In this document: positions 54,841 through 63,266 of the stretch, piece after piece
How positions within the stretch are numbered: the stretch's first letter is position 1
How the letters are laid out: every line of letters starts with the position of its first letter
Assembly: GCF_000429845.1 (NCBI RefSeq)
Contig: NZ_AUCQ01000002.1
Span: 124,001-188,000, forward strand
Direction: 5' to 3'
Source: Comamonas composti DSM 21721
GTDB lineage: Bacteria > Pseudomonadota > Gammaproteobacteria > Burkholderiales > Burkholderiaceae_C
Length of the DNA stretch: 64,000 nucleotides
The notes under the pieces: model-generated
Told to the model about the DNA's origin: nothing
Database searches by the model: none
Seen by the model: only the letters and a program-made list of their open reading frames with translations
Made by a program: the position numbers and the translations under genes

Positions 54841-55332
54841 CTATAAAAATCTCCCCAACAGCTTGCGTGAAGCCCGGTCCAGGCTTGCGCTGTCAGGCAC
54901 TTTGAACTGAACGCCATCCTGACCCGTGATGAGCAAATGGGTGCGCCCGGAAAGACGGCGTATGTCCTCCTCGGCCTTGAGCACAAGCTGGGTCGGCCCC
55001 TTGTCGGTCTCCACATCCCAGGTGCTGGGCGTGGCGAATCCCGATACGCCCAGAATGCGCAAGATGGTTGGCACGAATTCGCGTACCGCGAGCTCTTCTT
55101 CAATCAGGGCCCGCACCTGGGGCGGCAAATCGGCCAGGCGCTCCACCCACAGGACTTCCTTGCCGTCGACGGCCACCAGGGACAGGCCCTGGTCCGGGGC
55201 CGTGATGGGAAAGGCGCGCACGGGCGTCACGGCCTCGTGGCTGGTTCCATCGCTCAGGGTCAGCACCAGGCGACCATGGGCATTGCGCTCCAGGCGCAGG
55301 TCCGTTGTGTCGGAATGGGTCGCGTGATCCAT
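54841..55332 (-). CDS. Cyanophycin-associated DUF1854 protein
   Basis: The 163-residue DUF1854 protein has the family sequence RLVLTLSDGTSHEAVTPVRAFPITAPDQGLSLVAVDGKEVLWVERLADLP, then PTILRILGVSGFATPSTWDVETDKGPTQLVLKAEEDIRRL. DUF1854 proteins are typically encoded with an ABC transporter next to cyanophycin synthetases in betaproteobacteria. No catalytic motif is known. It starts two bases after the ABC transporter stop, so the two are co-transcribed. Confidence 0.88.
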   Translation of the reverse strand: MDHATHSDTTDLRLERNAHGRLVLTLSDGTSHEAVTPVRAFPITAPDQGLSLVAVDGKEVLWVERLADLPPQVRALIEEELAVREFVPTILRILGVSGFATPSTWDVETDKGPTQLVLKAEEDIRRLSGRTHLLITGQDGVQFKVPDSASLDRASRKLLGRFL

Positions 55333-55334
55333 GC

Positions 55335-57623
55335 TTATTCCTTGTTCACTTGCAGTGTCAGGCCTGCGGCCTGCGCGTCTTCCTCGGCCCGGCGTGCCTG
55401 GGCTTCGTACAGGCGCCAGTAGTGCCCCTTCTGGGCCATGAGTTCATCATGCGGCCCCACTTCGACGATCTCGCCACGGTCCATGACGACCAGCCGATCG
55501 GCCTTGCGCAAGGTCGACAAGCGGTGGGCAATCGCAATCGTGGTGCGGCCTTGCACCAGGTTGTCCAGGGCGCGCTGGATTTCCTTTTCGGTCTCGGTGT
55601 CCACGGCCGAGGTGGCCTCGTCGAGGATCAGGATGCGCGGATCGATGAGCAGGGCGCGCGCAATCGAAATGCGCTGGCGCTCGCCGCCCGACAGGCCCTG
55701 GCCGCGCTCGCCCACCAGCGAGTCATAGCCATGGGGCAGGCGCAGGATGAACTCATGCGCATGGGCGGCGCGCGCTGCGGCCACGACTTCCTCGCGCGTG
55801 GCACCGGGCTTGCCGTAGGCAATGTTCTCGGCAATCGTGCCGAAGAACAGGAACGGCTCCTGCAATACCAGGCCGATATTGCGCCGGTAGTCGGAGACGG
55901 ACATGCGGCGCACGTCCACGCCGTCGAGCTGTATCGAGCCTTCGGAGACATCGTAGAAGCGGCAGATCAGATTCACCAGCGTGCTCTTGCCCGAGCCGCT
56001 GTGGCCGACCAGACCGATCATCTCACCGGGCCGGATCTGCAGGTTCAGGTGCTTGATGACGGCGCGGCTGCCGTAGCGAAAGCTCACATCCTCCATATGG
56101 ATTGCGCCCTCGGTCCTGGCCAGCTTCACGGGGTTGGCAGGCTCGGGCACGTTGCTCACATGGTCGAGGATGTCGAAGATGCGCTTGGCGCCTGCAGCTG
56201 CCTTTTGCGTGACCGAGACGATACGGCTCATGGAGTCCAGCCGTGTGTAAAAGCGCCCGATGTAGGCGATGAAGGCCGTGAGAATACCGACCGTGATACT
56301 TTCATGGGCCACGAGATAAATGCCGAATCCCCAGACGATGAGCAGGCCGATTTCGGTCAGCAGCGTGACCGTGGGCGTGAACAGCGACCAGGTCTTGTTG
56401 ACCTTGTCGTTGGCCTGCAGGTTGACCTGGTTGGCACTCGCAAAGCGCGCGGCCTCGCGCTTTTCCTGGGCAAAGGCCTTGACCACACGTATGCCGGGAA
56501 TGGTGTCGGCGAGCACATTCGTCACTTCGGACCAGACGCGGTCTATCTTCTCGAAGCCTGTGCGCAGACGGTCACGCACGGTATGAATCATCCAGGCGAT
56601 GAAGGGCAGGGGCACCAGGGTGACCAGGGCCAGCCAGGGGTTGATGGAAAACAGGATCACCGAGGTCATCACGATCATCAGCACGTCGGTCGCGAAGTCC
56701 AGGGCATTGAGCGACAGGAACAGGTTGATGCGATCGGTTTCGGAGCCGATGCGCGCCATCAGATCACCCGTGCGCTTGCTGCCGTAGTAGTCCACCGACA
56801 GCGTCAGCAAGTGGTTATAGGTCGTTGTGCGCAGGTTCGCGCCTATGCGCTCCGAGACCTTGGCCAGCACAAAGGTGCGCGCCCAGCCCAGAGCCCAGGC
56901 CAGCAGGGCCGACACCAGCAGCGCACTCAGATAGAAGGTGACCAGGCTGGAATCGATCTTCTCGCCGTTCTGGAACGGAATCAGGATCTTGTCCATCAAA
57001 GGGATGGTCAGATACGGTGCCACCAGCTGCGCGCCCGTGGAAGCCAGGGTCAGCAAAAACCCCAGCAGCAACTGGTTCTTGTAAGGCTTGGCAAAGCGCC
57101 ACAGACGCAGCAGCACCCAGGTTGACGTCTGCGGCTTTTGCTGGCGCGCGCAGGCCGGGCAGTCCTCGGTCTCGGGCGGCAGCACAACATGGCAGACAGG
57201 GCAGCGCGCGGCCTCATCCTCTTCGTCACAGGCATCGTCACCGCGCTCCAGCCGCTGGCGCAGCAGCTCGAACTGCTGCATGAAGCGCAGGACATCCGCC
57301 TGGTGGCGCAGCGTGAAACGCCACAGTGCCTGCCGCTCTTCGGGGCTGTGCAGCTCCAGCGTCCCGACTCCGCCATGGTCGAGCAGGCGCAGCTTCTGGT
57401 CGGGCGCAAGCGCCAACTCACGCCACTGCCCGCTCGCGGGATCGCAGCTCCAGACCCGTTGCGTAGTGAGCACCACATGGCCTGCGCCGAAGCGCAAATC
57501 CTGGGTCAGGTCAACCGAAGCAACGGCCAGAACGTTCTCATTAGCAGCGAGCCTGGCTTGCAACTCCGCCCCCCTGGAGCTATCGGAAAAGGCCACAGTG
57601 TCCACACCTAGGTGTTCTTGCAT
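55335..57623 (-). CDS. Cyanophycin-associated ABC transporter with N-terminal zinc ribbon
   Basis: This 762-residue half-transporter fuses membrane and ATPase domains. An N-terminal extension of about 130 residues (FGAGHVVLTTQRVWSC and TLELHSPEERQALWRF) precedes a zinc ribbon with Cys141, 144, 155 and 158 (CPVC, CPAC), six membrane helices of the exporter type, and an ATPase with Walker A GHSGSGKST, signature LSGGERQR, Walker B ILILDEATSAVD and the H-loop IAHRLS. It would dimerise as a type IV exporter. I chose the ATG at 57623. It diverges from cphA' and precedes the DUF1854 gene; the exported substrate is not known. Confidence 0.88.
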   Translation of the reverse strand: MQEHLGVDTVAFSDSSRGAELQARLAANENVLAVASVDLTQDLRFGAGHVVLTTQRVWSCDPASGQWRELALAPDQKLRLLDHGGVGTLELHSPEERQALWRFTLRHQADVLRFMQQFELLRQRLERGDDACDEEDEAARCPVCHVVLPPETEDCPACARQQKPQTSTWVLLRLWRFAKPYKNQLLLGFLLTLASTGAQLVAPYLTIPLMDKILIPFQNGEKIDSSLVTFYLSALLVSALLAWALGWARTFVLAKVSERIGANLRTTTYNHLLTLSVDYYGSKRTGDLMARIGSETDRINLFLSLNALDFATDVLMIVMTSVILFSINPWLALVTLVPLPFIAWMIHTVRDRLRTGFEKIDRVWSEVTNVLADTIPGIRVVKAFAQEKREAARFASANQVNLQANDKVNKTWSLFTPTVTLLTEIGLLIVWGFGIYLVAHESITVGILTAFIAYIGRFYTRLDSMSRIVSVTQKAAAGAKRIFDILDHVSNVPEPANPVKLARTEGAIHMEDVSFRYGSRAVIKHLNLQIRPGEMIGLVGHSGSGKSTLVNLICRFYDVSEGSIQLDGVDVRRMSVSDYRRNIGLVLQEPFLFFGTIAENIAYGKPGATREEVVAAARAAHAHEFILRLPHGYDSLVGERGQGLSGGERQRISIARALLIDPRILILDEATSAVDTETEKEIQRALDNLVQGRTTIAIAHRLSTLRKADRLVVMDRGEIVEVGPHDELMAQKGHYWRLYEAQARRAEEDAQAAGLTLQVNKE

Positions 57624-57839
57624 GTTGATTTTTTGTTCCCGCCCCTGGCGGCTCCTGATGTCATGAGGGCTGACTTGTGCCCTGTGGATATGTTGGCCGG
57701 CACACGCGGCATGCTTGTTCAACGCACCAGCCCCGATTCAGGCTGACACATGGAAGATGTGTTTTTTGGGCGCACAATCAGCTCCCGTTCTCTGGCGGCT
57801 CCAGCCCGGGTCGCCGTTCATGCTTAATTGCTGACCAAC

Positions 57840-60020
57840 ATGGCGAAATTCAAAGACATACAACTTCTGCGCACCACTTATTTGCGCGGCCCCAGCGTCT
57901 GGACCTACCGCCCCGTTCTGGAAGTCTGGCTGGACCTGGGCGAACTCGAAGACCACCCCTCCAACAAGATTCCCGGCTTCAACGCGCGCCTCACGAGCTG
58001 GCTGCCCGATCTTGTCGAGCACCACTGTGGCGTGGGCGAACGCGGCGGCTTCATACAGCGCCTCGAAGGCGGCACCTGGATGGGCCATGTGCTGGAGCAC
58101 GTCATCATAGAGCTGCTCAATCTGGCCGGCATGCCAGCCGAGTTCGGCCAAACGCGTGAGATTTCACAACGCGGGGTCTACCGCATGGTGTTCCGCTGCC
58201 CCGAGGAGGCCGTGGCGCGCGTGGCTCTCGAGCATGGCCACAGGCTCATCATGGCGGCCATCAACGACGAGCCCTTCGATCTCAGGCCCGCCATCCAGGC
58301 CATCAAGACGGCCATCAACGACCGCTATCTGGGCCCCTCCACAGGCTGCATCGTCGATGCTGCCAGCGAGCGCCGCATTCCCCATATCCGCCTCAACGAC
58401 GGCAATCTGGTCCAGCTCGGCTATGGAGCAGCGCAGCGCCGCATCTGGACCGCCGAGAGCGACCAGACCAGCGCCATTGCCGAAGGCATTGCCCAGGACA
58501 AGGATTTCACCAAGCGCCTGCTGACCGCCTGCGGCGTGCCCGTTCCCGAAGGCCAGGTCGTGGACAGCCCCGAGGAGGCCTGGGACGTGGCTCAGGACAT
58601 CGGTTTTCCCGTCACCGTCAAACCCTCGGACGGCAACCACGCGCGCGGCGTGACGCTGGAACTCTCCCGCGAGGCCGACATCAAGGCCGCCTTCGCGCTG
58701 GCCCAGCCAGAAGGCTCGGACGTGATCGTCGAGAAGTTCATCGATGGCATCGAGCACCGCCTGCTGGTGGTGGGCGGCAAGGTCGCGGCGGCCACCAAGG
58801 GCGAGACCGTGTCCGTGCATGGCAATGGCCGCTCCACGCTGCGCGAGCTGGTGGACGTGCTCAACCAGGACCCGCGCCGAGGCCCCGAGCAGGAATACCC
58901 GCTGGACTGGATCAACCTGGAGGCCGGCGCCGTCAAGCTGGAGCTCAACCGCCAGCAGGTCAGCCCCGACTCCGTCATCCCCCAGGGCCAGAGCGTGCTG
59001 CTGCAGCGCAACGGCAACATGGCCATTGACTGCACCGACGATGTCCATCCCGACGTGGCCTACTACGCGAGCCTGGCCGCCAAGATCGTGGGCCTGGACA
59101 TTGCAGGCATGGACATGATTTTGAAGGACGTCTCCAAGCCCATGAAGGAGCAGGGCGGCGCGATTTTGGAGGTCAATGCCGGCCCCGGCCTGCTCATGCA
59201 CCTCAAGCCCACCAGCGGCGCGCCGCGTCCCGTGGGCATGGCCATCGTCGATCATCTGTTTGCGCGCACCGAAGAGGATACGGGCGCAGGCCGCATTCCC
59301 CTGGTGGGCATCGTGGGCACGCGCGAGAACGGCTTCATTTCCCGCCTCGTGGGCTGGCTGCTGCAGCTGTCGGGCAAGCTCACGGGCGTGGCCTGCAGCG
59401 AAGGCATGTTCCTTGCAAACCGCCAGACGCAGAAAATCAATACCGCCAACTGGGCCGGTGCCCACCGCCTGCTGACCAACCGCCTGGCCGAGGCTGCCGT
59501 CATAGAGACCACGGCGCGCTCCATACTCGACGAAGGCCTGGCCTACGACCGCTGCCTGGTCGGCGTGGTCACCGACATGGACGGCTACGAGAGCCTGGCC
59601 GATCACGACGTGCTCGATCAGGAGCGCATGACGCGCGTGCTGCGCACGCAGATCGACGTGGTGCTCGACGAGGGCGCGGGCGTGCTCAATGCCGACATCG
59701 CGCAGGTCGCCGATCTCGCGCGCCTGTGCGATGGCGAGGTGCTGTTCTATTCGACCAGTGCCGACAATCCCCTGATCGCCGAGCATTGCAGCAAGCCCGA
59801 AGGCCGAGCGGTGTTCGTGCGCAAGCAGCAGGTCGTTCTGGCCACAGGCGGCAACGAGCGCGTGCTGGGCACGCTGGATGCGCTGAGCCTGCCCGGCGGA
59901 CGCCGGCCCGACACTCCGGCCCTGCTGGCCGCGATTGCCACGGCCTGGTCCATGGACATTGCGCCCGACCTGATCGCCGCCGGCATCAAGACCTTTGAAT
60001 ACACGGCCACGGCAGCCTGA
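57840..60020 (+). CDS. cphA': Cyanophycin synthetase paralogue CphA' with degenerate Mur-ligase P-loop
   Basis: The 726-residue product resembles cyanophycin synthetase (multi-L-arginyl-poly-L-aspartate synthesis). The N-terminal domain and the ATP-grasp domain (VTVKPSDGNHARGVTLELS, ILEVNAGPGLLMHL) are intact. In the Mur-ligase domain the P-loop, GTNGKT in active enzymes, reads GIVGTRENGFISR near residue 493, lacking the invariant Lys, and the C-terminus is about 130 residues shorter than in CphA. Paralogues termed CphA' occur in Ralstonia and Bordetella; cyanobacterial CphA2, also missing Mur-ligase activity, polymerises beta-Asp-Arg dipeptides. The ATG at 57840 is preferred over a TTG four codons upstream. 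Confidence 0.9.
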   Translation: MAKFKDIQLLRTTYLRGPSVWTYRPVLEVWLDLGELEDHPSNKIPGFNARLTSWLPDLVEHHCGVGERGGFIQRLEGGTWMGHVLEHVIIELLNLAGMPAEFGQTREISQRGVYRMVFRCPEEAVARVALEHGHRLIMAAINDEPFDLRPAIQAIKTAINDRYLGPSTGCIVDAASERRIPHIRLNDGNLVQLGYGAAQRRIWTAESDQTSAIAEGIAQDKDFTKRLLTACGVPVPEGQVVDSPEEAWDVAQDIGFPVTVKPSDGNHARGVTLELSREADIKAAFALAQPEGSDVIVEKFIDGIEHRLLVVGGKVAAATKGETVSVHGNGRSTLRELVDVLNQDPRRGPEQEYPLDWINLEAGAVKLELNRQQVSPDSVIPQGQSVLLQRNGNMAIDCTDDVHPDVAYYASLAAKIVGLDIAGMDMILKDVSKPMKEQGGAILEVNAGPGLLMHLKPTSGAPRPVGMAIVDHLFARTEEDTGAGRIPLVGIVGTRENGFISRLVGWLLQLSGKLTGVACSEGMFLANRQTQKINTANWAGAHRLLTNRLAEAAVIETTARSILDEGLAYDRCLVGVVTDMDGYESLADHDVLDQERMTRVLRTQIDVVLDEGAGVLNADIAQVADLARLCDGEVLFYSTSADNPLIAEHCSKPEGRAVFVRKQQVVLATGGNERVLGTLDALSLPGGRRPDTPALLAAIATAWSMDIAPDLIAAGIKTFEYTATAA

Positions 60021-60047
60021 GGCGCACCACCCACGTTGACATGCAAA

Positions 60048-60068
60048 GCCGGCTCCACGAGAGCCGGC
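60048..60068 (+). repeat. Hairpin between cphA' and cphA
   Basis: GCCGGCT 60048-60054 and AGCCGGC 60062-60068 form a 7-bp stem in the 66-base gap, just upstream of the cphA ribosome-binding site. It has no T-run and may stabilise or separate the two reading units. Confidence 0.55.
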
Positions 60069-60086
60069 CTTCCGAAAGAAGAACCT

Positions 60087-62669
60087 ATGCAGATCACCCG
60101 CATCCGAGCCCTGCGCGGCCCCAACCTCTGGACCCGCAGCACCGCCATCGAGGCCGTAGTCAGCTGCGAGCCGCATGAGCTCGACTACTCCGCCCTGGCC
60201 GGCTTCGAGGACCGGCTGCGCGCGCGCTTTCCCAAGATCGGCGTGCTCCAGCCCCATGGTGCGGACCAGCACCTGTCCCTGGCCCATGTGCTGGAAACCG
60301 CAGCCCTGTCGCTGCAGGCCCAGGCCGGCTGCCCCGTGACCTTCAGCCTCACGCGCGACACGCTGGAGAGCGGCACCTACCAGGTCGTGGTCGAGTACAC
60401 CGAGGAAGCCGTGGGCCGCCTGGCCATGGAGCAGGCCCTGGCCCTGATCCAGGCCGCCCAGGCCGATACCGCCTTTGACACCAGCCGGCTGATTGCCGAG
60501 CTGCGCGAGCTCGACGAGGACGAGCGCGTAGGCCCGTCCACAGGCTCCATCGTGGATGCGGCCGTGGCGCGCGGCATACCGTTTCGGCGCCTCACCTCGG
60601 GCTCGCTGGTGCAACTGGGCTGGGGCTCCAGGGCACGCCGCATACAGGCGGCTGAACTTGATACCACGAGTGCGGTGGCCGAGTCGATTGCGCAGGACAA
60701 GGACCTGACCAAGCGCCTGCTGCACGCGGCCGGCGTGCCCGTGCCCATGGGCCGGCCCGTGAGCGACATCGAAGACGCCTGGGCCGTGGCCCAGGAAGTC
60801 GGCCTGCCCGTGGTCGTCAAGCCCCAGGACGGCAACCAGGGCAAGGGCGTGACCGTGAACATCAGCACGCGCAAGCAGCTCGATGACGCCTATGCCACGG
60901 CCAGGGAATACGGCGACGAAGTCATGGTCGAGCGCTTTCTGCCCGGCCACGACTTCCGCCTGCTCGTGGTCGGCAACCAGCTGGTGGCAGCGGCCCGCCG
61001 CGAGCCGCCCCAGGTGCTGGGCGACGGAACGCATACCGTGCGCGAACTCGTCGACATCGTCAACCAGGACCCGCGCCGCGGTTCGGGCCACGGCACGGCG
61101 CTGACCAAGATACGCCTGGACGACATCGCCCTCGCGCGCCTTGCGGGCGAAGGGCTCACGCCCGAGTCCGTGCCCGTGCAGGGCCAGCGCGTGGTGCTGC
61201 GCAACAACGCCAACCTCTCCACGGGCGGCAGCGCCACCGATGTCACCGACGACGTACACCCCGACATCGCCGCGCGCGCCGTGGAGGCCGCCCAGACCAT
61301 AGGCCTGCACATCTGCGGCGTGGACGTGATCTGCGAGACCATGCTGCGCCCGCTGGAAGAGCAAAACGGCGGCATCGTCGAAGTCAATGCCGCACCCGGC
61401 CTGCGCATGCACCTCGCGCCCTCGTATGGCCGTCCGCGCAACGTGGGCGTGCCCATGGTGGACGAGCTGTTCGCGCCGGGCCAGGACGGGCGCATCCCCC
61501 TGGTCGCCGTCACCGGCACCAACGGCAAGACCACGACCACGCGATTGATCGCCCACCTGTTCACGGCCCAGGGCTGGCGCACGGCCATGACGAATACCGA
61601 TGGCGTCTACGTCAACGGCCGCCAGATCGACAGCGGCGACTGCTCGGGGCCCAGAAGTGCCCGCAACGCCCTGGCCCACCCCGAGACCGATGCGGCCGTG
61701 CTCGAATGCGCGCGCGGCGGCATTCTGCGCGAAGGCCTGGGCTTCGACCGCTGCCAGGTGGCCGTGGTCACCAATGTGGGCGCGGGCGACCATCTGGGCC
61801 TGAACTACATCCACACCGTGGAAGACGTGGCCGTGCTCAAGCGCGTCATCGTGCAGAACGTGGCCACCAGCGGCTATGCGGTGCTCAACGCGGCCGACCC
61901 CCTGGTCGCGGCCATGGCCAGCACCTGCCCGGGCAAGGTGATCTACTTTGCCGTGGACCGCCACCACCCCGTGATGGCCACGCACCGCGCCCAGGGCAAC
62001 CGCGTGATCTACGTGGACGGCGAGCAGCTGGTCGTGGCCGAAGGCTCGTGGCGCGAGACCGTGGCCCTGCGCGAGATACCGATTACACGCGGCGGCGCGA
62101 TCAGCTTCCAGGTCGAGAACGTCATGGCCGCCGTGGGCGCGGCCTGGGCCTGCGGCCTGTCCTGGCAGACCATTCGCCGCGGCCTCGCAGGCTTTCTGAA
62201 CGACAGCGACAACGCGCCCGGACGCTTCAACGTCATGGACTACCGAGGCGCCACGCTGATCGCCGACTACGGCCACAACCCCGACGCCATACGCGCCCTG
62301 GTCCAGGCCGTGGATGCCATGCCCGCCAACCGGCGCAGCGTGGTCATCAGCGGCGCGGGCGACCGGCGCGACCAGGACATCAGCGAGCAGACCCGGATCC
62401 TGGGCCAGGCCTTTGACGACGTCATCCTCTACCAGGATGCCTGCCAGCGCGGCCGCGCCGACGGCGAGGTTCTGGCCCTGCTGCAACAAGGCCTGCAGGG
62501 CGCGCCGCGCTCAAGCTATGTGACCGAGATCCATGGCGAGTTCGCGGCCATCGACCATGCGCTGCAGCGCCTGTCTCCCGGCGATCTGTGCCTGGTGCTG
62601 GTCGACCAGGTCGAGGAGGCGCTGGCCCATTTGCGTGCCCATGTACAAGCCGCGCAGCAACCCGCATAA
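60087..62669 (+). CDS. cphA: Cyanophycin synthetase CphA
   Basis: CphA (860 residues) builds the storage polymer cyanophycin from Asp and Arg using two ATP-dependent active sites. The N-terminal domain (RALRGPNLWTR) is followed by the ATP-grasp site adding Asp (VVVKPQDGNQGKGVTV, VEVNAAPGLRMHL) and the Mur-ligase site adding Arg (AVTGTNGKTTTTRLI near residue 478, ECARGGILREGLGFD, DYGHNPDAIRAL, SGAGDRRDQDI). All expected motifs are present, so it should be active. It follows cphA' by 66 bases on the same strand. No cyanophycinase gene is inside the window. Confidence 0.96.
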   Translation: MQITRIRALRGPNLWTRSTAIEAVVSCEPHELDYSALAGFEDRLRARFPKIGVLQPHGADQHLSLAHVLETAALSLQAQAGCPVTFSLTRDTLESGTYQVVVEYTEEAVGRLAMEQALALIQAAQADTAFDTSRLIAELRELDEDERVGPSTGSIVDAAVARGIPFRRLTSGSLVQLGWGSRARRIQAAELDTTSAVAESIAQDKDLTKRLLHAAGVPVPMGRPVSDIEDAWAVAQEVGLPVVVKPQDGNQGKGVTVNISTRKQLDDAYATAREYGDEVMVERFLPGHDFRLLVVGNQLVAAARREPPQVLGDGTHTVRELVDIVNQDPRRGSGHGTALTKIRLDDIALARLAGEGLTPESVPVQGQRVVLRNNANLSTGGSATDVTDDVHPDIAARAVEAAQTIGLHICGVDVICETMLRPLEEQNGGIVEVNAAPGLRMHLAPSYGRPRNVGVPMVDELFAPGQDGRIPLVAVTGTNGKTTTTRLIAHLFTAQGWRTAMTNTDGVYVNGRQIDSGDCSGPRSARNALAHPETDAAVLECARGGILREGLGFDRCQVAVVTNVGAGDHLGLNYIHTVEDVAVLKRVIVQNVATSGYAVLNAADPLVAAMASTCPGKVIYFAVDRHHPVMATHRAQGNRVIYVDGEQLVVAEGSWRETVALREIPITRGGAISFQVENVMAAVGAAWACGLSWQTIRRGLAGFLNDSDNAPGRFNVMDYRGATLIADYGHNPDAIRALVQAVDAMPANRRSVVISGAGDRRDQDISEQTRILGQAFDDVILYQDACQRGRADGEVLALLQQGLQGAPRSSYVTEIHGEFAAIDHALQRLSPGDLCLVLVDQVEEALAHLRAHVQAAQQPA

Positions 62670-62679
62670 GTCTTCAAGA

Positions 62680-62769
62680 AAAATAGCTGCAAGCGCTTGC
62701 TATACGGCAATTTCAAACGGTTTTCAATCTGAAACGACGATATGACAAGCGCTGGCAGCTCTTTTTTTG
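62680..62769. repeat. AGCTGC-AGCGC dyad element H after cphA
   Basis: Arms ATAGCTGCAAGCGCTTGCTA and ACAAGCGCTGGCAGCTCTTT surround an inner TTTCAA/TCTGAAA segment. It starts 11 bases after the cphA stop and ends in seven T. The start codon of the next gene lies inside it at 62742. Confidence 0.8.
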
Positions 62770-63257
62770 GAAGCAACAACCCGGGTCGCCTTCTGATCGC
62801 GGCCTGGCTGGCCGTGACGGCCCTCACGGGCTGTGGCGCGCGGGCCGAATCCGTGGGTGCGGTGGACACCGTGTTCAAGTTTCTCGGCCCCGACCACAAG
62901 ATCGTGGTCGACGCCTATGACGACCCCAAGGTCCAGGGCGTGACCTGCTATGTCTCGCGCGCCAAGACCGGGGGCATCAAGGGTGGGCTGGGCCTGGCCG
63001 AGGACCGCTCCGAAGCCTCGATCAGCTGCCACCAGACCGGCCCCATAGAGATTCCCGCGCCGCTCAGGCAGCAGGAGGAAGTGTTCAGCGAACGCACCTC
63101 CCTGCTGTTCAAGCGCCTGCGCGTGGTGCGCATGGTCGATGCCAGGCGCAACACCCTGATCTACATGAGCTACTCGGACCGCGTCATCGAAGGCTCGCCC
63201 CAGAACAGCGTCGCGGCCGTGCCCGTGCCGCGCGACATGCCGATCCCGCTGCGCTGA
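62742..63257 (+). CDS. CreA-family lipoprotein
   Basis: The 171-residue protein has the CreA pattern [65 protein letters not shown]. Its N-terminus carries a hydrophobic stretch and a lipobox (ALTGC, Cys31), so it is predicted to be a lipoprotein, while many CreA proteins have a cleaved signal. CreA's role is unknown. The only good start codon, at 62742, lies in the right arm of repeat H, so the first eight or so residues are encoded by the repeat; no later ATG precedes the signal sequence. Confidence 0.85.
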   Translation: MTSAGSSFFGSNNPGRLLIAAWLAVTALTGCGARAESVGAVDTVFKFLGPDHKIVVDAYDDPKVQGVTCYVSRAKTGGIKGGLGLAEDRSEASISCHQTGPIEIPAPLRQQEEVFSERTSLLFKRLRVVRMVDARRNTLIYMSYSDRVIEGSPQNSVAAVPVPRDMPIPLR

Positions 63258-63266
63258 GGCGGCTCA

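Noticed and set aside
58164..62489. A 1441-codon open frame antisense to cphA' and cphA
   Set aside because: It is an artefact of high GC and codon bias: the opposite strand encodes two well-supported synthetases, and the antisense product is a His/Gly/Ala/Val-rich sequence with no recognisable domain. Similar long antisense frames cover cstA, gspD, resB and groEL.
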